Below, one piece after another: positions 1 to 12,254 of a stretch of DNA of 64,000 nucleotides. The stretch is from Allolobophora icterica (taxonomy: Eukaryota > Annelida > Clitellata > Crassiclitellata > Lumbricidae), in NCBI GenBank assembly GCA_963556255.1, contig OY744617.1:31544144-31608143 (forward strand), written 5' to 3'. A program made the position numbers and the translations under genes. A model generated the notes under the pieces. It searched no databases. It saw nothing but the letters and a program-made list of their open reading frames with translations, and had not been told where the DNA came from. Position 1 is the stretch's first letter. The number at the start of each line of letters is the position of its first letter.

Positions 1-489
1 AACGACCTCATCTTCCGCACCCTTAACAGGGCGGGCGTCCCTGCGGTAAAGGAACCGACCGGCCTAAATAGATCAGACGGGAAAAGACCGGACGGCCAGA
101 CCCTGATACCGTGGGGCAACGGACGAGCTTTGATCTGGGATGCGACGGTGGTGGACACCGTGGCAACGTCATACATCTCTGAGACGGCGGCCGAGGCGGG
201 AGGGGCGGCGGAGCTGGCTGCCACAAGGAAATGCGTCAAATATGCAGAGCTGCAGAGAAGGTACATTTTCCTCCCAGTCGCTGTGGAAACCCTTGGTCCC
301 CTCAACAGAGAGGGCCTCGCCTTCATCACCGAGATGGGCCGTCGCCTTTCCGAGGTCACGGGAGACACTCGCGAATCGACTTTCCTTTTTCAGCGCCTCT
401 CAGTGACAATTCAGCGCTTCAATGAGGTCGCCTTCCGGGGCACTATGTTGATGTTGCCCGGAGCCGAAGAGCGACCATCTCAACATTAA
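1..489 (+). CDS. C-terminal part of a mobile-element-type protein, cut by the window edge
   Basis: Frame 1 is open from the first base to a TAA at 487-489 (162 codons visible). It carries the pattern RSDGKRPDG, then IPW, a short gap and IWDATVVDT, followed by an Ala-rich helix and a C-terminal LFQRLSVTIQRFN motif. I recognise this arrangement from multicopy ORFs in invertebrate genomes that are usually annotated as reverse-transcriptase-like or uncharacterised. The spaced D, D and WDxTxxDT residues resemble a PD-(D/E)xK nuclease core, but that is inference. No disruption is visible in this part. The true start lies outside the window. A host gene is less likely given the surroundings. Confidence 0.55.
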   Translation, partial: NDLIFRTLNRAGVPAVKEPTGLNRSDGKRPDGQTLIPWGNGRALIWDATVVDTVATSYISETAAEAGGAAELAATRKCVKYAELQRRYIFLPVAVETLGPLNREGLAFITEMGRRLSEVTGDTRESTFLFQRLSVTIQRFNEVAFRGTMLMLPGAEERPSQH

Positions 490-531
490 TAAACCTTTCC
501 AAACAATATAGAGTAATAAATAATAATAGTG

Positions 532-1204
<673 letters not shown>

Positions 1205-1340
1205 TGTAGCGCGAAGAGGTTCTTTTATAGCAGTCTTCGTTTAGCAATAGTAACCTCCAAATTTGTAAGGCGTTACTCTAAAGCTAAGCTAAGGGCACCA
1301 TTTTATTCACGAGGGCTACGTCGTGTCCATATCAAGAAAA
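1205..1340 (-). repeat. Degenerate L2-type LINE 3' UTR fragment
   Basis: The stretch with ctctaaagctaagc and attcacgagggctacgtcg matches, with many changes, the same 3' UTR words at 1,685-1,725, 46,860-46,925 and 54,320-54,380. It lies in the same (minus-strand) orientation as those. Confidence 0.45.
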
Positions 1341-1730
1341 GATCCGAGGTTTTGCCAGTGGTTCCTATAGTGTGGTCTGCGGACCGGTTGTGATCTACGA
1401 GCGTTACCATTTATGTCTGCAACGCTTACGGACTGACCTTCTGGATATTGAACCGATTACGGCTTGGTTTAGGTATGCCATCGGTTGATGCCTAATGAAG
1501 TTGCTAATTACAATTACAACGTCCCTCACTTTAAGACTCTGTCGCAGTTCGGGCGATAGCATTCTAGTATTGTGCATTCTAGTACTGAATTCACTCGTAT
1601 GTATACATTCTACGGCATTGTGCGATCAAAATTTGGTTTAATCTAACATGGTGGATTCGTAATCGTAATCGTAATCTCCAAACTTCTAAAGCACCACTCG
1701 AAGGCCAAGCGCTACGTCAGATCGGAGGGG

Positions 1731-1931
1731 ATTTCCAGAGAGTAGTCCAAAAGAGGTCCGAGTCCGGGTTCCAGAAGGCCAAACCAAATCAGAGGAGGTT
1801 TCCAGAGAGTAGTCCAAAAGAGGTCCAAGTCCGATTTCCAGGAAGCCAAACCAAATCAAAGGGGGTTTCCAGAGAGTAGTCCAAAAGAGGTCCAAGTCCG
1901 ATTTCCAGGATACCAGATCAGGAAAGGCAGA
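1731..1931 (-). repeat. Three tandem 67-bp units inside the L2 3' UTR
   Basis: Units start at 1,731, 1,798 and 1,865, each beginning tttccagagagtagtcc. The sister element at 54,380 has only one unit, so this copy has expanded. Confidence 0.85.
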
Positions 1932-2026
1932 GCAGCTGTCAAGGCGGGTGTCGTTTACGGCGAGAATAATTGGAAGGCGGAGGATCAGATGAGTCAGGGT
2001 ATAGGAGTATTTGAAAAGGTGAGACT

Positions 2027-4048
2027 TCAGTTTTGAGTGGAAAGCCCGGGGGTGATAGATAGAGGAACAAGAAGAGGAGGATGAAGGACGGGTTGCAATG
2101 ATGATGGAGGCACTGAGAAACTGCGGAATTCAGGGGGGAGATCATTCCACAGGCGTGGTGCTGTGATGGATATGGCTCGGTTGGAGAACTTGAAGTGAGT
2201 AGTGACTGGGGGTCGAGAAAGACTGAGATAGGACGATGATCGGGTGGAGCGGGTTGTCTGAATGGTGAAGAGATAACGGAGGTACTTGGGTTGGTTGTAG
2301 GTTAATGATAGAACTTTGTAGTGGATTCGCTCTGTGATTTTTAACCAATGGAGTGATTTGAGGATGGGAGTGATATGATGATGTTTGGGCGTTCTAGTGA
2401 CAGCTCTGGCTAATGAGTTTTGGATAAGCTGTGGACGCTTGACTTGAGTGGATTCAAGGTTGAGGAAAAGAGGATTGCAGTAATCGACCTTTGAATGAAC
2501 AATGGAGGTAGCAATGGTGGAGGCAGTTTTAAGATCAAGCATGGGTCGTATGCGTCGGAGGTCACGAATGTGCATGAAGCAGGAGCGTGAGAGGTTGGAG
2601 ATGTGGTTACAGAAGGAGGGGTGTGGATCAAAAATAACACCAAGATTGCGAACAGGGAGTCAGAGGTGAAGGTGAGAGACGATGAGTCAGTCGAAAGGTT
2701 TATGGAAGGATCAGGGATTTTCTTGATTTGAACAGGAAGGCCTAGGATGATGAATTCAGTTTTGGAAGGGTTAAGGCAGAGGAGATTGGATGACATCCAC
2801 TGTGAAATAAGATTAACCACGTTGAATAGTTGTGTGATGGCGGTGGAAAAAGAGCCTGGGGAGAAGCATATGAAGAGTTGGGTGTCATCTACATAGAGAT
2901 GGTGGTCGACAGAGGAGGATTTTATGAGATGACTTAAAGGAGTGGTATAAAGGATGAAAAGTAGTGGACCAAGGACGGAGCCTTGAGGAACACCACAAGA
3001 AAGAGGGAGGGGTTGTGAGCAGTGGCTGGAGGCTTTAACAGAGAAGGATCGGGAAGACAAGTAGGACTGGAACCAGAGTAGAGCAGTGCCAGAGACGCCA
3101 AACCAAGAAGGTAGTCGTTGAAGCAGGAGGCTGTGATCAATGGTGTCGAATGCGGCGGAGATGTCGAGAAGACAGAGGCAAGAGACTTGCTGATGGCTGA
3201 CGGCAGAGACCAGTTTATTGTACAGAGAGGCAGGTAAAGTTTCTGTGGAGTGGTGTTTAGTGAAGCCAGATTGGTGGGGGTTAAGAAGTGAATTCGAAGA
3301 GAGGTAGTCATTTAGCCGACAAAGGACAATTCGTCCAGTTAATTTTGATAGAAAGGAAAGATTGGAGATTGGGCGGTAGTTGGATAAATTTTCCTTGTCA
3401 AGGTTTGCTTTTTTGAGTAAGGGAGTGACAACAGAATGCTTAAAGGCCATAGGAAAATTTCCGGTAGAGAGTGAGAGATTGAAAATTTTGGTGATTACAG
3501 AAACCTATCCTCACCTCTCTTTTAGAAGATAGGTGGGGATAGGATCAAGTTCGCATTGCTTGTTGGAAAGAGAGTTCAGGAGGATTGACACGTCTGCTTC
3601 AGAGGCAGGAGAGAGAATTGGGAGCGATGACTGAGAGGTAGGAGGAGTAGGGTTGAGAGAAGGAGGTGAATCAGTGCTGGAGGAAACAAGGGGGAAGTGA
3701 GTCTAGAAGAGATTGTAATGTAAGGCGAATGGATGAGATTTTGTCTGAAAAAAATGAACAGAAGGTATCAGCAACAGAGGAGGAGGGAATGGAGCTAGGC
3801 AGTGGGGAGGGAGATTTGCGATGGAGAGTGTTAACAGCTTTCCAGAGATGTCTTGGGTTTGAGGCGCTGGAATGGATGAGTGAGGAATAGTATTTCTTTT
3901 TAGCAGCAGCGATGAGTTTATGGTATCTGTTGGTGGCTGATTTTAGGGTATTGAGGGCTTTTGCTCTAGCTGTGGGGTCGAAAGTGTGCTCGTAATCTAG
4001 TCTATTGACTTCTACAGCGGTGTTATCATAATGTCTAAGTCGATTCAT
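2027..4048 (-). pseudogene. L2-type reverse transcriptase, frameshifted
   Basis: Three minus-strand segments in different frames make up one RT. 4,048-3,671 is the linker (HLWKAVNTLHRKS). 3,450-about 2,660 is the RT core, with [28 protein letters not shown] (motif A), [11 protein letters not shown] (motif B) and YVDDTQLF (motif C, usually YADD). 2,575-2,027 is the C-terminal region ending SITAPRLWNDLPPEF. The catalytic aspartates are visible, but at least two frameshifts (near 3,480-3,670 and about 2,650) make it non-functional. Confidence 0.85.
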
Positions 4049-4788
4049 TTGAAATCGTAATCAGAAACCATATTCCATCGGAGAAGCGAGTTTGAAATAA
4101 GTTTGCTATCTCTGAGAAACCAGAAGCCAAGCCAAACTTAGAGAATGCAAAATAATACAGTACGGTAGACTAGGTTATACAATGCTAAGAATAATTAGTT
4201 ATCTACCTCTATTTTAGTGGGACTTATGAAAGATTTTTTTGTCTGCGTTTGAATAAAAGTTTAGGTAGAGGGATGTAAATAATTCTATGAAATTGGGGTT
4301 AATTAAAAAAAATTGTCCTAAATAATTATTGTCCTACTTGAAAACTTTCTTGGTTAAAAATTATAAACAAACGATTAAAAATTGTCTCCTCAGCCGTAGT
4401 CAGATGTCTTCTTTAGGGCGAAGCCACAAGTATTCGCCTCATAACAATGGCGATATAAAGTAGTTACGTAAAAAATAACATCAGCAGGAAATTGTGGCCA
4501 CAGGCGGAGAACAAACTCACCCCGAGAGGCCGAGAGCAAGGCACTGCGCCCGCACAAGCGAAAGAGAAAGTAAAGAGCAATTAGCAATGCGTTTAAAATC
4601 TATTCGGCTTGCTTGCGTAAGAGGCCTGTTGAGATTCAGGAACAGGTTTCACCGAAGTAAATGGATATTGTAGCCTAGGTGGTTTTGACGTCGGGTAATT
4701 TCATCTAAAAAAATAGCTTATCTACAAATAGACTGAAGACGAGGAATGGCCACTCGCCCTCAAATATCGACACTATGATTCCCTCTCA
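4049..4788. other. Unassigned AT-rich stretch
   Basis: No supportable gene. A 65-codon minus-strand frame at 4,390-4,587 has no recognisable feature. Confidence 0.5.
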
Positions 4789-5076
4789 TTAAAGCTCAAT
4801 GAACTGCTCTTCATCATCATCATCATCATCATCATCATCTTCTTCTTCTTCTTCTTCTTCTTCTTCTTCTTCTTCTTCTTCTTCTTCTTCTTCTTCTTCT
4901 TCACTGTTTGCTTCATTAAGTGCCGCTTCGATAAATTCAATTTGAGTACGAACGATGTTCTCCTTGACGGGCGTTAGCGTCACCGTAAGGCTCTTGACTA
5001 ACGCTTCAATAACAAGAACCTCTTTTGAGGCCTCGATAAGGTCGTCCCTGTTGATTTTCGTCGATTTTTTAGCCAT
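4789..5076 (-). CDS. Small acidic ORF, function unknown
   Basis: A 95-codon minus-strand frame starts at a plausible ATG (MAKKSTKINRDD). It encodes about 55 residues of helix-prone sequence, followed by long Glu and Asp runs generated by a TTC/ATC microsatellite, and ends EEQFIEL. The non-repetitive half looks protein-like (regular hydrophobic spacing, EALVKSLTVTLTPVKEN). I do not recognise the family and see no second exon or motif. It could be a remnant transposon ORF or a chance frame. An acidic tail is common in nucleic-acid or histone-binding proteins, but here it may simply be repeat slippage. Confidence 0.3.
   Translation of the reverse strand: MAKKSTKINRDDLIEASKEVLVIEALVKSLTVTLTPVKENIVRTQIEFIEAALNEANSEEEEEEEEEEEEEEEEEEEEEDDDDDDDDDEEQFIEL
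4809..4903. repeat. (ATC)n/(TTC)n compound microsatellite
   Basis: About nine ATC units followed by about 22 TTC units on the plus strand. It encodes the Asp/Glu tail of the minus-strand ORF. Confidence 0.97.
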
Positions 5077-5201
5077 GTATAACTTTATTATCGTTACTTT
5101 AATGACGTAGTGAAGTATAACATCGTTTGTGTCTAATATATCTCAAAACTCGAGACCTTAAACTGTCGTTTTACATATATTTAGTGAAAACCTTCACCGG
5201 A

Positions 5202-7910
5202 CTAGACTCTGTGCTTACTACTCCATAGGTGAGCTACATAATTGTTCAAAACCAGTTTCGTTAGTTAATGAAAAGTGTGGCGACCAGGCCACAAAGCCTG
5301 AATTCAGGTTTTGTTAATAATAACTTAATTTAAGTAATATTAAACCACATATTTGTTTTTATTTAGGTTCATCAATACTCTGTAGTTTATTTTCGACATT
5401 TCACAGTTTTCTTTATTAATTATATTCACTATAATGCCCCTCCCCATGCAATAAACAATTTACACAATTAGTGCGCCGTTTGCACTAAGAACTTCAATAT
5501 AGGCGATCGACCTTTAACACGGTCGCAGTGAAATAGTTCGGAAGTATAACTGTATAAATTCGTCTTTGGTTATATGGGACCAACACGGCTTGCTCATTTG
5601 CATCAGTACCAGCGACACCGTCATCATCAGCATCGGTAACCGCTGTGTCATCCTCCGATTGGCTCAGCGGCTATGCATTTGGCTGCCGTGTCGCCGCTAG
5701 CCGCTGCATCTGGCCTACCTGTGGTCACCAATCATCTGTCTGTCTGTCTGTCAGTCAGTCTGCCTGTTTGTCTGTCTGAAGGTCTCTCTGTATGTTTGTT
5801 ATCGAACGGCGGAACGGGTAAACGATGATTGGCCGGTTCACGGGATCAACTGATTGCTATCATTCTGTCCACCGCAGACAGGTGGCCTACATTCATAATC
5901 ATAAAATATATAGGCCCTATACGCTATATGTAAGCAATAGGAATCTAAACAAATTAATGACTGAGAATGAAAGTTAATCACAAACTATCATTATCACCAC
6001 CACAGCCTTTCACCACTTAGTTTGGTTCTCTTTTTAAAATTAATCTAAAAATTGGTCTGGTTGTGAAATTACCACTAATCCCGTGTACAGAGTTTAGTTG
6101 GCCCTAATAATTACCATATTATCATTAGGATAACGTTAATAGTACAGGCTAATGATAATGTGGTGATTATAACATAATAGGTATTGGGTCGGCCTAATGA
6201 TAATATGGTAATTATAACATTATATATAGGCCCTATGCATGTATGCACGTGTGCACTGTACACACAAAACGAGTCAGTGACAGTCTCAAGTCATGCACAG
6301 AAATGTTTAAGGGATTGTTTCAAATGTGCAGTGATGAATAGCTGTTTACCGCTTTTTGTGAGGGAAATGAATATTAATTCATAATTATTTATGATTTTCA
6401 TGCGCTCCGGCGCTCACCACCACGTGCAGTGATAAATTTTCCTCAAAACATTCCCTAAAATGTTTTATTATCTAATAAAATAGATTTCGTGTAATATAAT
6501 ATTTAATTATCTAATAAAATAGATTTCAGTATAGAGCCAAAAAGGATAATCGCAAAATACAGCGAAAAGCGAAAAATCCAAAAAAAGGTTATAAAGTAAA
6601 GGGTTACAAAGAAAGGCTATAAACTGTATAAAATACAATTTATGTAAAATTATGTCATACGATCGTCATGCAATATCTTAGAGAAAATAGAATATCGAAA
6701 ATTAAGTCACCAAGGGCGCCATTTTGGGCCTAGCCCCGGGCGGCATTTCAGCTCCGTACGCCACTGGCCTGAAGTGTTGGTTGATTTTCTATTTGCCTAA
6801 CGACAGATCACCTTGTCACCTTGTGCCGTCAGTTCGTGGAACTCTAGCGACCGTCATGACCAGCCTCCTCCATTCCTCCCTGTTCCGTACCGCGTCCCTT
6901 AGTTGATAGCACTGGTCGATTCGGAATATAAATCGAAATAGACGAGCATTAATTTTATTCTCAATCTAGGTTGATCTCGTTTTACAAACCTACATGTAAC
7001 AAGGTATATAAGCAGCACTGACTCTGTTTATCACCATTCTACCAGACATAATATGACAGGCTTTACTATCTGTTTCTGTCCACGTTAGTCGCTGCTTTTT
7101 CCAGACAGTACTTTTAAGAACGAAAGCTAAACTGAAAGCGCTTGAGATTATTACCATATTATCATTAGCCTGTACTATTATCGTTGCGACCCCCTATCCA
7201 TTTCTTTATTTTCTTTTGTTATTCTCTTTCTCTTTTTCGTGACATTTGTCATTTTGATAGCTAGTTAACTTGCAATGATTAATAGGAATATCAAGTAGGC
7301 CTAGGCTAATTCAATGGTCTACTTGTAATTAGCTTGTTTGATCTATGATGTAGTATGGCCATCGCATCATCTACTTGGTATATATGGGGCCTTTCTAGCG
7401 GGACCCTGGTCCTTTTAGGGCCTCCTATTGACCCACCTTCTGTTTGGTGTAGCCTTATCGTCTCCATCAACACCTTATTACCTCAAACCTTTCACACTAT
7501 GGTGGCTATTTAATTATGTTGTCATATGTTTCTTTGTGGATCAATAAAAGCATCAGTATCAGTATAACATTCAGGACGTATTAATGCTGATTCTTACAGA
7601 CGCCATTCTCAATCACCGAAATTTATTATCAGATAAAACATGTGCAAACTGTGCTGTGTGCAAATTGTGCTGCTGGACGTCGTGTGCAAAGGAGAGTCGT
7701 GTGCAAAAAGCCGTGTGTATAAACACTGCGATGTTCTCAGTGTAAATGCCAGTGTAAAATATCAATGCTAGTCTATGTTCGGTACGAAAGACAAAGCGCA
7801 AAGCAAAAGCGCAGATCATTCTATAAGATTATAGTATAGCAGAAAACATCTTACCTGTCTGGATCAAGGTAAAGTTTATTGAGTTTTAGACACTTTTAAA
7901 TCATCTTTTG
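5202..7910 (+). repeat. Old segmental duplication, copy A
   Basis: Collinear with 22,532-24,795, starting at ctagactctgtgctt. The two copies share long matching stretches with many substitutions and several copy-specific insertions (here about 6,808-6,908 and 7,149-7,565). No intact gene lies inside. A 68-codon minus-strand frame near 7,613-7,819 overlaps the Cys-rich plus-strand frame better preserved in copy B. Confidence 0.85.
7149..7565 (+). mobile_element. 5'-truncated LINE 3' UTR insertion
   Basis: Copy B reads straight through from gagat to aacattcagg (about 24,427), so these roughly 417 bp are an insertion in copy A. The insert carries ctagcggga...ttttagggcc and ends caataaaagcatcagtatc. 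That is the same 3' UTR layout as the CR1-like LINE ending at 12,254, so it is a tail-only LINE insertion. Confidence 0.75.
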
Positions 7911-8232
7911 TTGTAGTATGTGCATGTACTTTGTGCTGCTTGCACCCTATTGATGTGTCACTCAGTTTTGCTTAATTGAAGTACGGTTTCAGTTAATCTA
8001 GTCTAGTTTATGATAGATTTAGACGAACTTTTTCTTCTCTTACTATATTATGCTCTTAGTACATCCAATGATGGCCTTTCGGGTCCTTCACGACCAACAC
8101 GCTCTCTGATCCTGGATTTCTCCCCCTAGTTTATTCTTGTGTTTTTTGTTTACTTTTCTCCAACACTTTTCTCCCCTTTAATCTCTTACTTAATTAATAC
8201 TGCCCTAGTTAAGTTATTGTTGCTTAATTTCC

Positions 8233-8640
8233 ATGGAGCGGCGGCAGCGCGCCAATTGGCGTCAGAAGACCATCGAGGCAGTTAGACGGAGCCCGTGTCC
8301 CGGCGGATGCTGCCGATCAGCGGCCGGACCCAAGGGTCTATATGGATGCTCTGGGTGTGGGGGAATTCATAGCCAGCCCAGCATTCCAAGGCTTACTATA
8401 GGACCAGAGGAGATATCACGTAAGAATATTCCTATGAGCCCATCGTGTTTAGAAATGGAATTAGATGTAGAGGCAGCGGTTAGAAGAAGACCTGGTAACA
8501 AAAGTCCTGATGGGTCGAATATTTTAGTTGAGTTTGAGGTTTTACAGAGGAAGATGAAACTAATTCAGAACCAGACAACGTTAACGCTGATCCCGATCAA
8601 AATTTCTATAGGAACCCCACCTGGTCTAGCGACTATATAG
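8233..8640 (+). pseudogene. LINE N-terminal ORF with a Cys cluster
   Basis: 135 codons with CPGGCCRSAAGPKGLYGCSGCGG near residues 18-40, followed by polar sequence. It sits directly upstream of the endonuclease and is probably ORF1 or the N-terminal part of ORF2. There is no clear RRM or gag knuckle. The reading frame breaks just before the endonuclease frame. Confidence 0.5.
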
Positions 8641-9479
8641 CTCCAGAAGCGTTTATCAAATACAGCCAATCACGAAGCCTCCAAGCTGAGCAGTCCCTCA
8701 ATTGTCGTAGTATGGCTTACAAACCGGGAGCGATCAACGAGGTGGCAAACACATTCCACGTTTCGATCATAGCTTTAACTGAGACTTGGCTAGATTCTGA
8801 TTTGGAGGACACCATTCGGGTTAAGGGTAAGGGGTTCAACTTTGTGGGCAAATCTAGAGCGGGTGGAAGAGGTGGTGGTGTGGGATTGCTTATAAAGGAT
8901 GATTTAAAATTTCAATTGTTCACTCCAAAGAGTGGCACTGTAGATCACAGATCCTATGAGAGTCCTTTTAACCGCGTAGCCCCAAAAACAACTTCACCAA
9001 TAATGGGTGTAATTTACAGACCACCAGGGCCACAGCTAAAAGAGTTTAATGACGAATTTAATGAATTGATGGCGAGACTAAAAAAGAACTCAAAAGAGGT
9101 GCTGTTAATGGGAGATTTTAATATTGATCTTCTGAAGATAAATGAGCACAAGGACTCGAATGCTTTTCATAACGGTCTTACAGCACACCATTTCCTTCCC
9201 ACTATCACTAGGCCCACTAGGATTACTCAAACTAACCGGACTTTAATTGACAACATATTCAGTTTGTCTAAGTTAATTGAGGCGTTTGTCATCATTTCGG
9301 ACATCTCTGACCACCTCCCAATCTATGCCCGATTTTCTTTGGAAACCACTCCTAATAATACCTATCGTTATAAGGAATTCCGAAAAGTCAACGAAGTAAA
9401 TCTAAAACAAATTCCAGAAAACCCTCAAAGAGGAGAACTGGGACCCTATTATGAGGGCTGGCGAATTTGGGAGCGCTAA
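8640..9479 (+). pseudogene. LINE apurinic-type endonuclease domain
   Basis: Read from APEAFIKYSQ through LNCRSMAYK, the frame shows the usual landmarks: ALTETWLDSD (catalytic Glu motif), GGVGLLI, GVIYRPPGP, LMGDFNIDLL and ISDHLPIYARF (catalytic Asp-His pair). These place it in the exonuclease-endonuclease-phosphatase fold used by Jockey/CR1-type LINEs to nick target DNA. A frameshift near 9,440-9,475 separates it from the RT. Confidence 0.85.
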
Positions 9480-10449
9480 TGAGACATATGAACTTTTCTC
9501 CGACAAATACACCCAAGCTTACAACTCAGCATTCCCACTCGTTAAGGAAGCTGGATCTTCGAAGGAGAAATTTAAACGGCCTTGGATGTCACTAGGAATT
9601 TTAAAATCCTGCAGGAAGAAAAATTTATTATATGTAAGATATCTTAAAACTCCAACCCTGCAGAATAAAACAAAATTTATTGAGTATAGGAACAGATTTA
9701 AATCTGTTAGAATTAATGCGGTGCGAAACTATTATACCACTGAATTCTGCAAGCATCACAATGATTTAAAAGCCACTTGGAGCCTGATCCGGGAAGCCAT
9801 GCAAATTGAAGATAAAAAAAGCAGACAGATTTCTCTTAAAATAAACGGAGTTTTAGTGGAAGACCCAGAGATAGTAGCAAATAAATTCAATAGTTATTTT
9901 GCGGGTATAGCTAGTGAATTATCAAAGAAAATTATTGACTCTCCAGACTCCTTTGAAAAATTTCGTCCACCGTCCAAAACATCTTCCGTGGGCCTGCTCC
10001 CGACCTCAGTCGACGAGCTTCTGAAAATCAGTAGTCTTCTAAAAAAAACTCACACCACAGGTTTAGATGAAATCAACCCCTATATTGCCACTCCTAATTT
10101 AAAACTGATAGTTGTACCTCTAATGGCGATCATCAATTGCTCCCTTCTTAATGGAATAGTCCCTCTTAAGATCAAAATGGCAAAAGTTGTTCCAATCTAT
10201 AAAAAAGGTGATACTGACAACCCTGCCAATTTTAGGCCTATCTCAATACTTCCTTATTTCGCCAAGTATTTCGAAAAAACAGTATACGATAGATTAAGCA
10301 ATTATCTAACTACCTTTAATTTAATACACCAAGCACAATATGGCTTCCGATCTGGGCATTCCACCTACATGGCCCTAATTGAGATGGAAGACCGAATCAC
10401 TAAAGCAATTGATGCAAACGAATATTCTGTGGGGTCTTCGTCGATTTAG
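9451..10449 (+). pseudogene. LINE reverse transcriptase, N-terminal half
   Basis: The frame covers the RT linker and fingers: KMAKVVPIYKKGD, NFRPISILPYFAKYFEK and QYGFRSGHSTYMAL. It then shifts at about 10,430-10,445, just before motif A. The near-identical second copy (25,088-25,924) has the same break, so the frameshift predates the duplication. Confidence 0.85.
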
Positions 10450-11768
10450 CGAAGGCCTTCGACACGGTCAACCATCCTATCTTGTTAAAAAAATTAGATA
10501 ACTTTGGCATTAGGGGCCCAATGTTAAAATGGTTCCACAGCTACTTTCAGGACCGCACTCAAAAAGTATTATGCAATGGCGTGCTGTCTGACAGTCGCTC
10601 TATTTTATTTGGTGTACCTGGCCAGGGATCAAATCTCGGCCCTTTACTCTTTCTCTTGTACATTAATGATCTAGCCACAATATCTAAAACCAGTGCTTTT
10701 TTTCTAGAAAAAAAGGTCCGGAACGGAACAAAAGGTTCTGGAACGCAACAATTATGGGCAGGCTAAAATCACGAGAAAAATGGGATTGGGGAGTGGGAAG
10801 AGTCTCAATAAACACTGAAAACAGTTCAAAAACACTTAAATTAAATTAAAATAACTAAATTATTGTTTTTATTATTAAAATAAATAAATTATTTTTAGTA
10901 GCTGAAAAAAGCCCTGTCTAAATCCCTCCACTTCATTTTATTTGCGGATGACACAAATATTTTTATTGCACACCCTTCTTGGCAAACTCTAATGGAAATA
11001 GTGAACTCAGAATTGAAACTCATCAATCACTGGTTCTCAGCAAATAGACTCACCCTCAATGTTGACAAATCTAATTTCATTCTTTTTAAATCCCACAGAA
11101 AAATTGTGCCCATAGATATTACCCTTGAAATCGCAGAAACCCCCTTGGACCAAGTGGAGTCTACCAAATTCCTGAGGGTGGTTGTGGATAGACATCTCTC
11201 CTGGAGAGACCATATTAACTTTGTCACACAAAAAATAGCGAAAAACATAGGTATGATCAATAGGATCGCCCACCTACTTCCTAAAGTGATTAGGCTAAAT
11301 TTATATTATTCTTTAATTTTACCGTACCTAAGTTATTGCAATATTATTTGGGCCTCCAAGTACGAATCTAGATTGACTAAATTAATAATTCTTCAAAACA
11401 AGGCAGTTCGGATGGTGGCAGGAGTGCCTTTTGGGACCCATACTGTCCCAATCTTCAGCAGACTTAGACTACTAAATATAAGTCAACTTAGGCTAACACA
11501 AATTGGCAAATTTTTCTATCGGTTTGAGCATAATAACCTTCCCTCCTCATTCTGTGACTATTTCATCCCAGGATCTCATATCCACACTCACCACACTAGG
11601 AACGCCGCTGCCCTCAGACCAGTCAAAGCTCGTACCAACTCACGAGTACTTAGTTTAAAGGCGTATGGGCCCAAAGTATGGGAAACTATACCTCCCGATA
11701 TCCGTCACTCCCCAAATATAAACTTATTTAAATCTCGTTTGAAATCATTTATCTTGAATGATAGTTAA
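10430..11768 (+). pseudogene. LINE reverse transcriptase, catalytic half and C-terminus
   Basis: Motif A reads GVFVDLAKAFDTVNH, motif B GSNLGPLLFLLYINDL and motif C FADDTNIF. Between B and C a 226-bp hAT-type insertion (10,691-10,916) disrupts the coding sequence. After it the frame runs on through NHWFSANRLTLNVDKSNF and the C-terminal ILPYLSYCNIIWAS region, ending at 11,768. The catalytic aspartates are intact but the protein cannot be made as one piece. Confidence 0.85.
10691..10916. mobile_element. hAT-type MITE inserted in the RT, copy A
   Basis: The termini are cagtgctttttttctag and, reverse-complemented, cagggcttttttcagct. The flanking 8-mers are tctaaaac (10,683-10,690) and tctaaatc (10,917-10,924), an 8-bp target duplication with one change. 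Removing the insert restores an uninterrupted join between DLATISK and SLHFILFADDTN. It is 226 bp with no ORF, so it is non-autonomous. Confidence 0.85.
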
Positions 11769-12254
11769 CTGACCTTGGAGCGACCACAGGGTTTGGCCAA
11801 TGCTGCTCGGTGGGCGCGCCGCGCCGGGTTGCGGGCTGCTCTTCTCCCAATTCACTTTTTCTCCTACTTATACTTTCTTTATAGGACTGATAGCATAGTA
11901 TCTTGCGATAGTCCTATTTTCAGTTTCTTTGTTTCTTTTGTTGACGTTTAGTTAAGCATATATATTAGTTAAGCATATATATTAATGATTAGATAAGTTT
12001 ATCTATGATTTATTTTGCTTTCTCTCATGCTTCCTCACCAGACCTCATCTATCTACTCCTTCTGGCTTCCCATGACTTGGCAGTCACATAGCTTATGTAC
12101 AGCATTGGTAGGTGTCCCTTCCTAGCGGGAGTAACCTCCCTTTAGGGCCACCTTTTGCTCTCTCTGAGACAGAACTACAATCCGACTACTTATAGTTTGT
12201 TATATAACATGGTTTTGTTTTGGTGGAAGCAATAAAAAGATTTGATTTGATTTG

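Larger units (their letters stand above)
1658..4048 (-). mobile_element. 5'-truncated L2-type LINE
   Basis: Reading on the minus strand, the element enters in the linker between endonuclease and reverse transcriptase (about 4,045), runs through the RT and C-terminal domain, and ends in a 3' UTR tailed by GATTAC repeats (1,658-1,676 on plus). The endonuclease half is missing, as is usual for 5' truncation during target-primed insertion. The same family occurs at 12,862-14,975, 28,340-30,453 and 54,288-54,768. Confidence 0.85.
7911..12254 (+). mobile_element. CR1/Jockey-superfamily LINE, copy A, nearly full length but broken
   Basis: Order along the plus strand: a 5' region, a Cys-containing ORF (8,233-8,640), an endonuclease (8,640-9,479), a reverse transcriptase in at least two frames (9,451-11,768), then a 3' UTR ending caataaaaagatttgatttg with a short repeat tail. 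The left boundary is placed where homology to the 22.5-24.8 kb copy stops. The right end is the last TTTGA repeat at 12,254. Confidence 0.8.
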
